Positions 53,801 through 64,000 of a stretch of 64,000 nt of DNA are shown here, in pieces. The translations under genes and the position numbers were made by a program. The DNA is from Hygrophila difformis (lineage: Eukaryota; Streptophyta; Magnoliopsida; Lamiales; Acanthaceae), in contig JAOANR010000006.1 of NCBI GenBank assembly GCA_030278955.1, positions 27,597,763 to 27,661,762 of the forward strand. The letters are read 5' to 3'. Under the pieces are notes generated by a model. That model was given only the letters and a program-made list of their open reading frames with translations. It was not told the DNA's origin and searched no databases. The stretch's first letter is position 1. Every line of letters starts with the position of its first letter.

Positions 53801-56547
53801 GAACTGTCATTCGGGAATTTCTGCAGTTGCTCCATGTCGAAGATGACTTCATCCCCATCAACGCGGAGTGTTACACTTCCGGATTTAGCATCAATTAGTG
53901 CTCCGCCTGTGGCCAAGAACGGCCTGCCTAAGATGAGAGGCAAGTCGGAGTCCTCCTCGATGTCCAGAATGATGAAATCCACTGGGAACGGAGTACTGCC
54001 TGCTTTGATTATTACATCTTTCAAGATCCCGATTGGCTTTGTAATTGACCTATCTGCGAGCTGGAGCCTCATTTTGACTGGTTCAACTACTCCAAGCTTA
54101 AGACGTTTAACCATGGATAATGGCATAACGTTAATGTTGGAACCGAGGTCACACAGTCCTTTTCCGGCGTTGTTCTGGCCAATCCGAATCGGCAATGTAT
54201 AGCATCTGGGATCCTCTTTCTTTTCCGGCAGCTTCTTCTGAATGATAGCACTGCAAGTGCTGTTGAGTACCACCAATTCGTCCTGCTCAACCTGTCTCTT
54301 TCCTGAAATCATTTCTTTCAAGAACTTAGCATAGACTGGCATTTCAGAGATCATTTCTATCAAAGGAATGGTAATCTCAACTTCCCGCAGTCTTTTCAGA
54401 AATTTTTCAAACTTCAGATCTTGTTGGTTATTTTTAAGTCTAGCCGGGTAAGGAACCCTAGGCATGAACTTGTTTTTGTTATCATGTTTTGGTGGCAGTT
54501 GGTTAGAGGTTGTACCTTCACCATTACCGTTTTCTGTTTCTGCCGTTCTTTTTGCAGCGTCAGTCTGCTGTTCGACTTCCTTTTGTTTATCCACTGCTTC
54601 CTCATCAGCATTGTCAACAGGATCATCTTCTTCCTCATGAGTATTTCCAGCATCCACTCCTTTTGGTCCAGCCAGTGTCTTCCAAGATTTCAAAGTTATT
54701 TCTTTGCATTGCGGGTTCTTTTCCGCAGTGCTTGGCAATGTTCCTTTATCCCTTTTCTGCATTTCATTAGCCATGTGAGTAACTTGGGTCTCCACATTTC
54801 TGATGGAAGCCTGCAGCTGAGTGTTAATCTCCTTCTGGCTAGTGATAAAATCAGTCATCAAATTCTCCAGCCTTGAAGGGGGCTTTTGATTTTGGTTCTG
54901 ATTCTGGTTTTGGTTCCATTGGCCTTGGTTCGGGATGAATTGAGGGTGGAAGTTTTGGGGCTGAAAATTTTGGAAGTTCTGGGTAGGCTGTTGGAAATTT
55001 TGAGGAGGTCTCTGTTGGATCTGGGGTTGGAAACCTGGGTTCTGAAAATTCTGTCCCCTGTTCTGATTGAATCCTAGGTTCTGCTGCAGATTGAACTGCT
55101 GCTGTTGTGGCTTGTTCAAGAGGTGGGAATTAAGGGCATTGTTGTTTGAGTATGACAAGTTTGGGTGCCTGTTTGGGAAAGCCCCTGCAAAGTTACAGCT
55201 TTCAGCTGTAAGCTGTTCGCATGTGTCAGTTGCGTGAGCACCTTGACACAGTCCACAAATTACATCTGTTTGCTGCCCTTGAGTGGAGCTCCCAGCTCCC
55301 TGATTAACAGACAATGCTGCCACCTGTTCTTGCAGCTTTTCAATATCTAATTTTTCTGTTGTACCTACAGCACACAAACCACGAGGGGGAGAGGAATTAA
55401 CATCATCAGAAAGAACAGATCTGTTTACACTCATTGCTTCAATCTTGGCCCAAGCTTGATCCATGGGAATGTATAGCAGGTGTTGACCACCGGCAGCATC
55501 AAGCATGTTCTTCCATGCTGGGGTCAAACCGCTATAGAACTTTCTCATTTTCTCCCAATCATGGAAACCATGCTGGGGGCATTTCCTGAGCAAGTTGAAG
55601 AACCGTTCCTTTGCATCATACAGGGACTCGTCTGGTTTCATCTTGAATTCCGCAATCTTAGAGCGGCATTCATCCACCTTGGATTCCGAGAAGTACTTCG
55701 TCAAGAAATTTCTGATCACGTCCTCCCATGTAGACTTCTGATTCACGGGCAGTGATTTGTACCATGTTCTTGCCCCGCTAGTTAGAGAGAAAGGAAACAG
55801 CCTCAATCGAATGGTGTTGGCAGATACATTCTGGTTCTTGATAGTATCACATAATTCTAGGAAAGTCTGCAGATGATCATGGGGATCCTCATGACTTGCT
55901 CCTGCGAACTGGTTGCTCTGAACAAGATTGATAAGGGTTGGCTTCAATTCGAAGTTCCTGGCCAAGAATGGAGCTTGTCCAGGAATGTTCAAATATGGCT
56001 CCAAGATTGGCTGCATGTAATCGGCGGCTGCTGCTTGTTGATTGTTCTCAACTCCTCCTTGATACTGCTGTGGGTAGTAGTTCTGATGCATATAGTAGTT
56101 CCTCGGATCATTGAAGTCATTAGGATTTGGGGGATTCTGATGGGGATTCTGGTACTGCTGATTTTGCTGGTTTTGGAAGTTTTGGTGGTTTTGGTTGTTT
56201 GGTGGGTTTTGAGGGTTCAGGTTGGGAGGAGGCGCCTCGAAGTGTTGATGTTCAATGTTTGGTGGGTTCCCGCCTCCTTGTATGATCTGAGGAGGGGGAT
56301 CATCCAAATCATCGTTATCAGCATCTTCGGGGTCTTCCTCGATGTTGTGAAGTGGTGGATTGGGTGGAAGGATTGGGGGAAGGTCAGGGTTGGCCATATC
56401 AGAGATGTCGCTACTGGTGCTTGGTGAAAGTAGTGCATGTCTTTCCCGTTCCCGTCTTCGTTTAGTCTCCGCCCTAAGACGTCGAGCTGTCTTTTCTATT
56501 TCTGCGTTATACGGGATTTCGGCTGGCGTCTGCTTCCTCCTTTGCAT
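50776..56547 (-). CDS. A2 gag-pol polyprotein (1,923 codons)
   Basis: One open frame from ATG 56545-56547 ([13 protein letters not shown]). Basic N-terminus, Pro/Asn/Gln-rich region to about residue 180, Gag capsid core ([20 protein letters not shown] at about 222), and a knuckle variant [13 protein letters not shown] (about 434; spacing C-x2-C-x3-H-x4-C). Then Asn/Gln-rich linker, protease with [11 protein letters not shown] (about 800), RT with [11 protein letters not shown] and [11 protein letters not shown] (about 1270), and RNase H ([14 protein letters not shown], about 1419). The integrase has its zinc domain ([11 protein letters not shown] ... CDKCQRLGN, 1629-1666) and catalytic D, D, E in [18 protein letters not shown] and QVEVSNREI. 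The last 20 or so residues are a frameshift product. Fusion of gag and pol in one frame is usual for plant gypsy elements. Confidence 0.95.
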   Translation of the reverse strand: MQRRKQTPAEIPYNAEIEKTARRLRAETKRRRERERHALLSPSTSSDISDMANPDLPPILPPNPPLHNIEEDPEDADNDDLDDPPPQIIQGGGNPPNIEHQHFEAPPPNLNPQNPPNNQNHQNFQNQQNQQYQNPHQNPPNPNDFNDPRNYYMHQNYYPQQYQGGVENNQQAAAADYMQPILEPYLNIPGQAPFLARNFELKPTLINLVQSNQFAGASHEDPHDHLQTFLELCDTIKNQNVSANTIRLRLFPFSLTSGARTWYKSLPVNQKSTWEDVIRNFLTKYFSESKVDECRSKIAEFKMKPDESLYDAKERFFNLLRKCPQHGFHDWEKMRKFYSGLTPAWKNMLDAAGGQHLLYIPMDQAWAKIEAMSVNRSVLSDDVNSSPPRGLCAVGTTEKLDIEKLQEQVAALSVNQGAGSSTQGQQTDVICGLCQGAHATDTCEQLTAESCNFAGAFPNRHPNLSYSNNNALNSHLLNKPQQQQFNLQQNLGFNQNRGQNFQNPGFQPQIQQRPPQNFQQPTQNFQNFQPQNFHPQFIPNQGQWNQNQNQNQNQKPPSRLENLMTDFITSQKEINTQLQASIRNVETQVTHMANEMQKRDKGTLPSTAEKNPQCKEITLKSWKTLAGPKGVDAGNTHEEEDDPVDNADEEAVDKQKEVEQQTDAAKRTAETENGNGEGTTSNQLPPKHDNKNKFMPRVPYPARLKNNQQDLKFEKFLKRLREVEITIPLIEMISEMPVYAKFLKEMISGKRQVEQDELVVLNSTCSAIIQKKLPEKKEDPRCYTLPIRIGQNNAGKGLCDLGSNINVMPLSMVKRLKLGVVEPVKMRLQLADRSITKPIGILKDVIIKAGSTPFPVDFIILDIEEDSDLPLILGRPFLATGGALIDAKSGSVTLRVDGDEVIFDMEQLQKFPNDSSCFSFDDVIVRKELDSGNNDEMMLYGPSKQVLKPAGAEPKEQCSTVQFEDPESGDLEAYDGADFTAQGNDGTEEEEEDPVLMQGPEDKSDLPLPNSRKLLPSVECPPELELKTLPDHLKYAFLAEHKKLPVIVSAKLSQEQENALVVVLKKHVHAIGWTISDIKGISPSICRHRILMEEEYKPSRQPQRRLNPLMQEVVRKEVIKLLDAGIIYPISDSKWVSPVQVVPKRGGMCITKNEQGEEVATRPVTGWRVCIDYRKLNEATRKDHFPLPFIDQMLERLAGREFYCFLDGYSGYNQIVISSEDHEKTTFTCPYGTFAYRRMPFGLCNAPATFQRCMMSIFSEFIEKCIEVFMDDFSVYGDTFNECLTNLAKILKRCEDTNLVLNWEKCHFMVTEGIVLGHRISRVGIEVDPAKVSIISNLPLPNSIKSVRSFLGHAGFYRRFIKDFSKIAKPLTNLLCKENPFLINEACVQAFDTLKKMLVSAPIVQPPDWSIPFEVMCDASGLAVGAVLGQHKDGRHCVIHYASHALNEAQINYTTTEKEMYAVIFAFDKFRQYLIGMKTIVYTDHSALRYLFSKQDAKPRLIRWVLLLQEFDIIIKDRRGRDNGAADHLSRLENDKKEKAVNEEFPDEQLFALHLHNQACPWFSDIANFLACGITPQFSNYHQKNKFKRDVLSYFWEEPYLFKHCADSIIRRCATEHEAYQIVRKCHESEYGGHHGPARTAYKVLECGFYWPHIYEDCRTFVKGCDKCQRLGNLSKRDEMPQKGILTLEIFDVWGIDFMGPFPPSGGNYSISVAVDYVSKWVEAVALPTNDGSQVIKFLKNNIFSRFGIPRVVISDGGTHFINKAFETLMSKNGILHKIGTPYHPQTSGQVEVSNREIKHILEATVGITRKDWARKLNDALWAYRTAYKTPIGMSPYRLVFGKACHLPVELEHKAYWAVKTLNFDPKVAQSKRKLDLNEIEEIRALAYESSRIYKERTQKLHDRRIKPKIFMLVKTCYYSILG

Positions 56548-56687
56548 AGAACAACGGCTTCAATAATGACGGCACCTGCATATTCCCCAGGTTAGAATCG
56601 GTTTCGGGGTGAATATTTATATTTATATGTATAAGCTAACTAGGAGCAATGAGGAATGTAATTCTCTAATAAAACGGCGTTGCATCC

Positions 56688-56705
56688 TCCCCGGCAACGG
56701 AGCCA
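56688..56705 (-). other. A2 primer-binding site (tRNA-Asp, one mismatch)
   Basis: Sense TGGCTCCGTTGCCGGGGA; the A1 version has TGGCGCC. The mismatch lies near the tRNA 3' end, which could weaken priming. Confidence 0.85.
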
Positions 56706-59289
56706 TGAAACTTTTGACAATTTCCCACACGAGTATTTTCGAAATAATATAACCCCGGTCTTGATTTTATTTAATGAAAATCATTTTATGAAGGCGGAGT
56801 TAGGATTAGGGATATATTTATAGGTTGTCACGTTTTTATTACTCGTGTTAAGAAACTGTGGCCCGGAAGCGCACGGTGTCAAAAATTGCAGTAATTTATA
56901 GTAAGACCGGATCGTTCACTGGAGGATGTGCGATAGAAGCAGGGCCCACGTCGTTTTACTAGATTTTCCATTCGTATTGCTCCAATTGGTTTGAAAAGTG
57001 GTTAACATCTACTAACATGAATTTAAACTAAACTACAAAAGCGTTTAAATTTACTCTACAAAGCAAATAAGTCTATTTTAGAAAGCGGGTAAAGATTATT
57101 CTAAGAATGCGATAGATACTATCTATAAAAGCAATGAAAATTTACATTATGCTAGCTATGAAGCTGAATCACAATGTAGACAGAAAGGACAGGAAGAGAA
57201 GAATAAATATTGGACAAGATTCAGATAAGGCAGTATTAAACTTCCATTTTTATACACAGATCTTTGTTTGGGATAATCCTGTCAGATAGCTAATTCTCAT
57301 GCTCTCAATACTGCGTTCCCTTTAACAGACAGGTACTTACAGTATGAGTTTACATGTTCTTAATACCGCAAATTCTAAGATACCACAGATTTGTAACTGC
57401 CCTGGCCTGGGTATGTTACTTCATCTGTGGTGGACAAGCAACACCTGACAAATCATTTATTGAAATGCCAAGTACTGCTATCATTCTCCCATGTCACACC
57501 CAAAGACTCTAATTAAGCCTGAACTATCCCTTAACTATCAATCCTAGTAGCAGTTACACAACTCTCAATACAACCGAGTGACCTCTAATGAAAGCATTTA
57601 AAAGAAAGCGATAAAGAAAGCATTTAAAATTCTATCACTCGGAGGTTTAAAGGTCTGACCCTGGTAGTAAAAGACAGCTCCCCATCAGAATGATGAAGTA
57701 TGGATCAAGAATTCCCGGCTCTTGGTGAACTACTCGTGTGTTCACTTCCTTCCGGGTGGTTATGAGATACAAACTAATGAAACGAACTAACGAATTAGTT
57801 TGTTCCGGATGCACTCACTCAGGACTCAAAAATAGACTTTGGCAGGAGAGGATAGCAGTTGAAAGAAAACTCAACCCTATCTTAGAAAATAACCAAGGCC
57901 TGGATGACGTTCCTCTAAGATTATTTACTACACTGTATTTGAGCCCAAGTGGACCCCATCTCGGTGTAATATTTAATCTTAAATTCCCATCAAACAGCAA
58001 TTTCGGAAAATAATGAATCTGAAAATCATTCCCTAAACAGGTACTAGACTCTCAATTAAAACACAGATCCTTTCAGTCTAGGTGAGACCTAATCGCTGAC
58101 TCTGCTTCTAATTTCCCAAAATCAACCCTTGATAAAGTATGAATTAGTCATAACTGAAGAATTTATCCCTTACTCAGATCCGGATTTTATAAAGGGGTTT
58201 TTATCGGAAATTTAATATGCAATATCTGTTTGAGATCTAGACTTCTATTGTCCAAGGGAAGGATCCCAAAATAGCTTAGACCACAATAGTACATAATATT
58301 ATCATGCATAAGGATATATGGAAGTGTAAAATTAATTGACCCAAAATATAGATGTGGATCTAGACAGAAGGTGGAACACAGAGATGAAGTGGTCAGGAGA
58401 CCAAAGTACTGGCAGAATAATCGGGTGCACTGTAAACATCTACCGTCCAATTTCCCAATTACTCGGATGGAGCGAATTTAGACAGCTTAGACCCTGTAAT
58501 GGCAGTGTCAATGCCAGTTGGGCCTCCACTGTCTGTGAATTCGGATTAAAACCTACATGCTTCCTCTCTGCAGTACTTATCAGCTAATGTTGACAGACAT
58601 TAGCAGAGTTTTATTACAGATTGGAATTTGGGTTTGGAAATTAAGATAAATAAAATAAAACTGTATCTGGATAGGAATTAGTTGAGCAGCTATTATAGTC
58701 CCGGATGGACGAACCGCCAAGGCTCCCACTGATTGCTATCCAGACCATGCAAAATAACACTTAGTAACTAATACCCAGAATACGAGCTAGTTATCCATGA
58801 GGGAATACCCGCCAACATTAGTCTGATGTATTCTTTACTAATTGTTACACACAATACGCAAAAGACAAAATAAAATGAAATAAAGAGAAGAGCTTGCATG
58901 AGAGACATTGGTTTCTCATGCAAGGTAATTGAATCAATCCATAATTGATGGCTTAAATAATCCCTCCTACCATAATTAATTACAGTCCGGATTATCTGTT
59001 TAAGACATCATGATTTTGTTTATAGAAAAATGTTTTAATGACAATTGAACAAAGGTCCTCTAATCACGACAATTAGTGATTTAATTATTGCTAATTAGAA
59101 TCACCAATCATTTCTGACTAGAGGGTTCAATTAATTAACAGATGAGAAATGGAGAATCAAAATTTTGGCAGCATAACGCCTCATATTGCAATTCTAGGGT
59201 ATTACATCTTAATCCGTGGGATTTAGATGTGAGTTTTTGCAATATAATGGAGGGTAGAAGATTAGAATTTTAGGATTAAATAGGGAGGA

Positions 59290-59840
59290 GGATTCTGTCG
59301 AGATACCATAAATGGTGTCATGGGCCTAGACCCTCGGCATGGGTGCCTCGACAGATTTACAGAAATTTGGGCAGAGTTTCACCTTGTGTCACTAAGCAAA
59401 AGTTGTGTCGCAGACCGTGGGTCCGCGACAGGTGTTTAGCGACACAGGGTTGCTCTGGAAATTTCTAAGTATTTTGGCTCCCAGTCGCTAACCTGGAATT
59501 GTGTCGCGGAGCATGGCTCCGCGACAGGATGTCTAGCGACTGGGGTTTTCAAAATAAATATGCAAGGCATAATTTCCTGTCTCGGAACAAAGGTTGAGTC
59601 GCGGACCATGGGTCCGCGACAAGGGTATTCCGCGACAGGAGCCATGCAGAGAATAATAACAAGAGTTTGGTTCATGGTCGCTAAGCATGGTTGAGTCGAG
59701 GACCGTGGGTCCGCGACAGGGTGTTTAGCGACCAAGGGTTTTCAAATAATGAAGACAAGTGTCCTTAGACATCCATGTCGCGGAACACCCTCCTGTCGAC
59801 AAACGTGGCTTAGCGACAGGAGTCGGTTAGCAACATGGGT
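59290..59840. repeat. GTCGCGG repeat block, A2 5' LTR (R/U5 side)
   Basis: Counterpart of 44170-44730 with a few substitutions in the motif copies (for example GTCGCAGACC at 59406). Confidence 0.88.
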
Positions 59841-60461
59841 GGTTCAGGACCCAAGTCAGAAAAAGCAAAGTTGAACAGTAGCATGCAAACAGTGTGATCT
59901 CACCCCATTTCGGATTAAAAAGCTATTCTAAACTACACTACCCAAACAGAATTTAAAAACCTACAAGAACATGCTAGAACATGATTAAATCTACCCAAGA
60001 CAGAATTTAAAATAAAGCAAAACCTAATCTAGGGTTCAACCACGCATAAGCATACAACATATCCAAAAATAGGAGACAAAAAGCAATAGGAGTCAAAAGA
60101 CCCAAATAAAAGGAAAGCAGTAAAAATCCATGGGTTTATGAGACCCATTTCATGATTTTGGGACACAACTTGGTGAATATTTTCCCATTTTATTAATGGG
60201 GTTTGTTAATACCCATCATTTGGGTAATACAAACCCTAAATCAAGCTTAACAACAAGAAAGAAAACTGTGAACAGTGGCTACCTATGCTTCTGAAATAGA
60301 AAATAACATAAGATTAAGCTAAACTAAACTACACTCTGGCTCAAATTAAATAATACAAAAAAATGAAAATAAACCTAAACTAAGAACTACCTAGAGAGGG
60401 ATTCTCCAACAGTGTCTTCAAGAGAATGAAATTCTAACCCTGAGCTCATGGGGGTCTCCTC

Positions 60462-60471
60462 ATATTTATAG
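60462..60471 (-). promoter_or_regulatory. A2 5' LTR TATA box
   Basis: Sense CTATAAATAT, directly downstream of the U3 repeat block; the probable promoter of the genomic RNA. Confidence 0.6.
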
Positions 60472-60537
60472 GAGTTGAGCCCTAGGCCCATGGGCTTGAT
60501 CTGAGGCCCATTGTGTCTCAAGACATCACACACATCA

Positions 60538-60890
60538 CAACTTTGTCGCGGAATCACCTTGTGTCGCGGGACAGGGCTGCATGTGGCAAGGCTTCTCGAC
60601 TGGGTCTTGTGTCTCTATTGGTGCGTCTGTGTCGCGGAACATGCCCTTGTCGCTAATGCATGGACCACGACCAGGGTTCCTCGACTGGGACATGACTTGG
60701 CCTCCAAGGTGTTGGTGGCGCGGAACCTTGGTCGTGTCGCGGAACCATGGTCCTCGACCAGGGTTCCTCGACCGGAGTTCCCAGACTGGTCTTTTCTTCA
60801 TGTTGCATGCTGGGTCGCGAATCTCTCCTGTGTCGCGGAACCATGGTCCTCGACCAGGGTTCCTCGACCAGATGTTCCCAGACAGAGCTG
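60538..60890. repeat. GTCGCGG repeat block, A2 5' LTR U3
   Basis: Counterpart of 45420-45775. Confidence 0.88.
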
Positions 60891-61224
60891 AATGGGCCAG
60901 ATGGGCCGAAGTTGTTCTTTTTGTGGGTTTTTCTATCTTTTCCCATCTTTTTGTATTTTGTGGGCTTGTTTATTCTTTTGCCCATCTTTTTGTTTCCTTT
61001 TTCTTTTCTTTTCTTTTTCTCATGTTTTTGGATTTTTCTAACATAGATGTGTAATAAAATTACATATTTATGCATTTTTCATACCAGCTTATTATTTTTA
61101 CAATTATGCATAAATCAGTCCAATTCAACTGCTTTCTTATTTAATATAAGACCGGAATGCGAGCAAATGCCCGTTTCAGACACGGAAATGGATTGAAAAT
61201 AATGGTTTTTTTTTGCCATTATCA

Positions 61225-61229
61225 TCCCA
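61225..61229. repeat. A2 target-site duplication, right copy (TCCCA)
   Basis: Matches 41579-41583; the A1 LTR resumes here with CTATATGAG. Confidence 0.93.
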
Positions 61230-63594
61230 CTATATGAGTATTTCTGAAAAATCATAATCCTGGTTTTCAATTTTTTTTTAATGAAACCAATTTATGAAGA
61301 TGGAGTTGGGATTAGGGATATATTTATAGGTTGTCACGTTTTTATTACTCGTGTTAAGAAACTGTGCCCCCGAAAGCGCACGGTGTCAAAAATTGCAGTA
61401 ATTTATAGTAAGACCGGATCGTTCACTGGAGGATGTGCGATAGAAGCAGGGCCCATGTCGTTTACTAAGATTTTCCACTCGGTTACTCGATTCAAGTTTT
61501 GCAATGATTTCTAACAACTACTTGACAATAATTTAAACTAGATTATGAAAGCAGTAAAATATTATTCTACAAAGCATGGTAAATTTAGTCTAAAAAGCGA
61601 TTAAATCTATTCTAAGAAAGCAATAAGAATTATCCTAAGAAAGCAGGTAAAATTATTCTACGAAAGCAGATTTAAAATGTGACAGAAGGGACAGGGAGAA
61701 AATAATAAAGATTGGACAAGATTCAGATGAAACACAATTAAACTTCCATTTTAATTACACAGATCTTTGTTTGGGATAATCCTTCCAGTTAGCTAACTCT
61801 CATGCTTTCTACACCATGTTCCCTTTAACAGACAGGTACTTACAGTGAGAATTTACATGCTCTTAAGACAACAAAATCTAAGATACCACAAATTCATAAC
61901 TCCCCTTGCAATGCCTTGCAAGAATATGTTAATCATATGTGGTGGACAAGCAACACCTAACATATCATTAGTTGATATGCCAAGTACTCCTATCATCCCC
62001 CTTGTCACACCCAAAGTCCAAATCTAATCCCGAACTAATCCATAACTCTTAAACCTTACAACCGGCGGCCAACCTCTAATTCTTCCGAATGATCTCTATG
62101 AAAGCATTTTAAAGAAAGTGATAAAGAAAGCAGTAAAGAAAGCATTTAAAACCTATCACTCGGAAGACTTAAAAGATCATCACATTCCGTTAGTATAAAA
62201 GAGCCCCTGGTCTTGGTGACCAGATGCAGATTTAGAACTTCCCAAATGTCAGTAAGCCATAGGGCTTATAATATCTGGTTAGTTATGAGATACAAACGTG
62301 AGTGGAAGAGACCTATGAAGATCTTTTCCGAATGTACTCACTCAAGACTCAATTTTAGGCTTTGGCGGGAGAAGATAGTAGTTGAAAGAATACTCAACCC
62401 TACCGTAGAAATTAACCAAAGCCTATATGTTATTCCTCTAATATTATTTATCACATCTTATCCGAATCCAAGTGGACACTGATTCGATGCAATACCTAAT
62501 AGTAGATTTCCAACACACAGCATTTTGAGAAACCAATAGATATTTGAAAATCATTCCCTAAACAGGTACTAAACTCTCAATTTAAAACACAGATCCTTTC
62601 AGTCTAGGTGAGACCTAATCGCTGACTCTGCTTCTATGCTCTCAAAATCAACCCCCAGTAGAATATGAGTTAGTCATAACTGTCGAATTTATTCCTTACT
62701 CAGATCCGGATTTTATAAAGTGATTTTTGTGGAAGTTTATTATGCAGCATCTGATTTAAATTAAGACTTCTATGTCCAAGGAGAAGGATCTCCAAAATAT
62801 TGTAGACCACAATATCTACATAATAATATCATGCATACATGTATATGAGAAGTAAAATAAAATACCCCAAAATATATGGTGGGGTTAGACTGAATTTGAT
62901 ACACAAAGATGGATTAGCCTGAGGTAAGAAGAATGTGGCTAAAAAGAGTGCTAGAAACAATTGGGGTTATCCGGACTGCAAACATCTGCCATCCGGTTCC
63001 CAATTGTTCCAGATGGAATGATTTTTAGACAGTAGAATGACTTAAGTGACAGTTGCCGCCGTCATCTTAGACTTCAATATCTGTGAATTTGGATGAAAAC
63101 CCACATGTTCTATTACTGTAATAATTATTAGATGACATTGGCATATATCATCTATCATTACTACAACTCTAGATTCATGTTTGAAATTAAGATAAAGAAA
63201 AGAAAACTGTATCCGGATAGGAGTCAGCTGAGCAGCTATTATAATCCCGGATGGACGAACCACCAAGGCTTCCACCGACCACTATCCGAACAATGCAAAA
63301 TAACAACTAGTAATTAATACTCAGAATACGAGCTAGTTATCCGTATGGGAATACCCGCCAACATTAGTTTGATATATTTCTTACTAGTTGTTCATACACA
63401 CAATGAAGGGAAAAATAAATAAAATAAGAAAATGTTTTTGGTATTGTGTGAGTGTTAATCACACAATAAATAGACACTAATGAGTTGAGATGTGTAATGG
63501 ATAAAATTAGATATAGTGGGCCTAGGCCCAATACACCCATGCAACTTACACAACTCAAGTAGTAAAATATTTTTGGAGTTTTGAAAGTAGAAGG

Positions 63595-64000
63595 AAGAAA
63601 GCAATTCGGTCTATTGGGCAAAATGCAAATTAGGCCGAATTGAGGATGCATGAGGTATGAAGTAACACCGTACCCAATTAATCCTTGTAAAGGCATGAAG
63701 CATCCTCTAATTCGAATTATCAGAGCAATTCGGTCTAAACCGAATTGGATAATTCGAATTGATGAAGTCATTGCTTTACTCAAATTTGGCTAAGGCATTT
63801 ACCCCAAAATGAGGGTAATTCGAATTGCCAATTGAATTCGGTCTAGACCGAATTAGACAATTCGAATTGGTAAGACAAAGAAAATAAACTAAGGCATGAG
63901 GGGATGGTATGCATACAATATGGTGTACAAGATCAATTCGATCTAGGTAATTCGGTCTAAACCGAATTCGCACAGACCGAATTGCTTGTACACCATATGA
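63595..64000. repeat. GACCGAA repeat block in A1 5' LTR (cut by window edge)
   Basis: Counterpart of 14198-14603, with the palindrome AATTCGGTCTAGACCGAATT near 63835. Confidence 0.9.

Larger units (their letters stand above)
41584..61224 (-). mobile_element. A2: near-intact Athila-like retrotransposon (19.6 kb)
   Basis: Both LTRs (41584-46105 and 56706-61224) are complete and share about 99.4% identity over the first 2.2 kb by hand count. A 5-bp duplication, primer site, gag-pol, post-pol spacer, internal F-box gene, 3' UTR and polypurine junction are all in order. The only clear coding lesion is a one-base deletion near the integrase C-terminus (about 50820) and one mismatch in the primer site. 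The closest relative in the window is A1 (pol and gag clearly homologous). Confidence 0.93.
56706..61224 (-). repeat. A2 5' LTR (4.52 kb)
   Basis: Near-identical to 41584-46105. It ends CCATTATCA at 61224, followed by TCCCA. Contains repeat blocks at about 59290-59840 and 60538-60890, and the TATA box at 60462-60471. Confidence 0.93.
11464..64000 (-). mobile_element. A1: Athila-like retrotransposon, split by T1 and A2, right end outside window
   Basis: In sense from the right: 5' LTR (beyond 64000 to 61225, then 41583-41218 after A2), primer site 41217-41200, gag from 41071, T1 insertion, rest of gag-pol to 25138, spacer with repeats, internal gene (23912-18109), 3' UTR, polypurine tract and 3' LTR 16491-11464. 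The two LTR copies match across 11829-14603 and 61225-64000, and 11464-11828 matches 41218-41583. By hand count they differ by about 1.2% in the first kb. It is inserted in A0 with TTGCC (11459-11463) as the expected target duplication. Confidence 0.88.
61225..64000 (-). repeat. A1 5' LTR, distal piece (right of A2; continues beyond the window)
   Basis: Aligns with 11824-14603 of the 3' LTR with about 1% substitutions. About 1.9 kb of LTR, including U3, its repeat block and the TATA box, should follow beyond 64000. No coding content. Confidence 0.92.

Overview
The window is plant nuclear DNA, almost certainly gene-poor (peri)centromeric heterochromatin of a flowering plant. Nothing in it is an ordinary host gene. 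It is a stack of five nested Ty3/gypsy LTR retrotransposons, all with their sense strand on the minus strand, so each 5' LTR is at the higher coordinate. The lineages (CRM-like chromovirus, Athila-like, Tekay-like chromovirus) are typical of plant heterochromatin. I call the elements R1, A0, A1, T1 and A2.

Layout. R1 (1-7977, CRM-like; its 3' LTR runs off the left edge) sits in A0. A0 (7978-11463) is an Athila-like fragment: the end of pol plus part of the following spacer. A0 was split inside RNase H by A1 (Athila-like, 11464 to beyond 64000). A1 was itself split twice. T1 (Tekay-like, 29418-39351, target duplication CTTTG) lies in its gag. A2 (Athila-like, 41584-61224, target duplication TCCCA) lies in its 5' LTR. 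Hand comparison of LTR pairs agrees with the nesting: T1 differs by one indel in about 600 bp, A2 by about 0.6% over the first 2.2 kb, A1 by about 1.2% over 1 kb, and R1 by about 1.7% over the 361 bp visible.

The notable biology is in the Athila-like elements. Downstream of pol each carries what reads as an internal gene with its own promoter: a cluster of short palindromic repeats, a TATA-like box, a leader of about 145-165 bp, a tiny first exon with an ATG and a GT donor, and an intron of 1.1-1.4 kb (seen in full in A1 and A2). A second exon then starts at a pyrimidine-rich CAG acceptor. Splice phases agree in A1 and A2, and A0's donor has the same phase. The second exon differs between elements. 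In A2 it is an intact F-box protein. In A1 it is a broken reading frame of about 1,450 codons with a nuclear localisation signal, a charged coiled coil and a putative plant transposon protein (Transposase_32-type) domain. The palindromic repeats are element-specific (GACCGAA type in A1, GTCGCGG type in A2, TTTGACGCC type in A0). In A1 and A2 they recur next to the LTR TATA box, so one repeat family marks both promoters of an element. The unrelated CRM-like R1 carries the GACCGAA type in its LTR.

Other structural oddities: T1 integrated with a U5-type end on both sides (an inverted LTR fragment caps its 5' end); A1's LTR ends in a tandem array of primer-site relics; T1 has an extra small coiled-coil ORF upstream of gag; and a hairpin-forming purine-rich motif recurs three times per Athila-like element, once as the polypurine tract. 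Coding state: A2 gag-pol is open for 1,923 codons and frameshifted only near the integrase C-terminus; T1 gag-pol is open for 1,458 codons and frameshifted before the chromodomain; R1, A0 and A1 are decayed.
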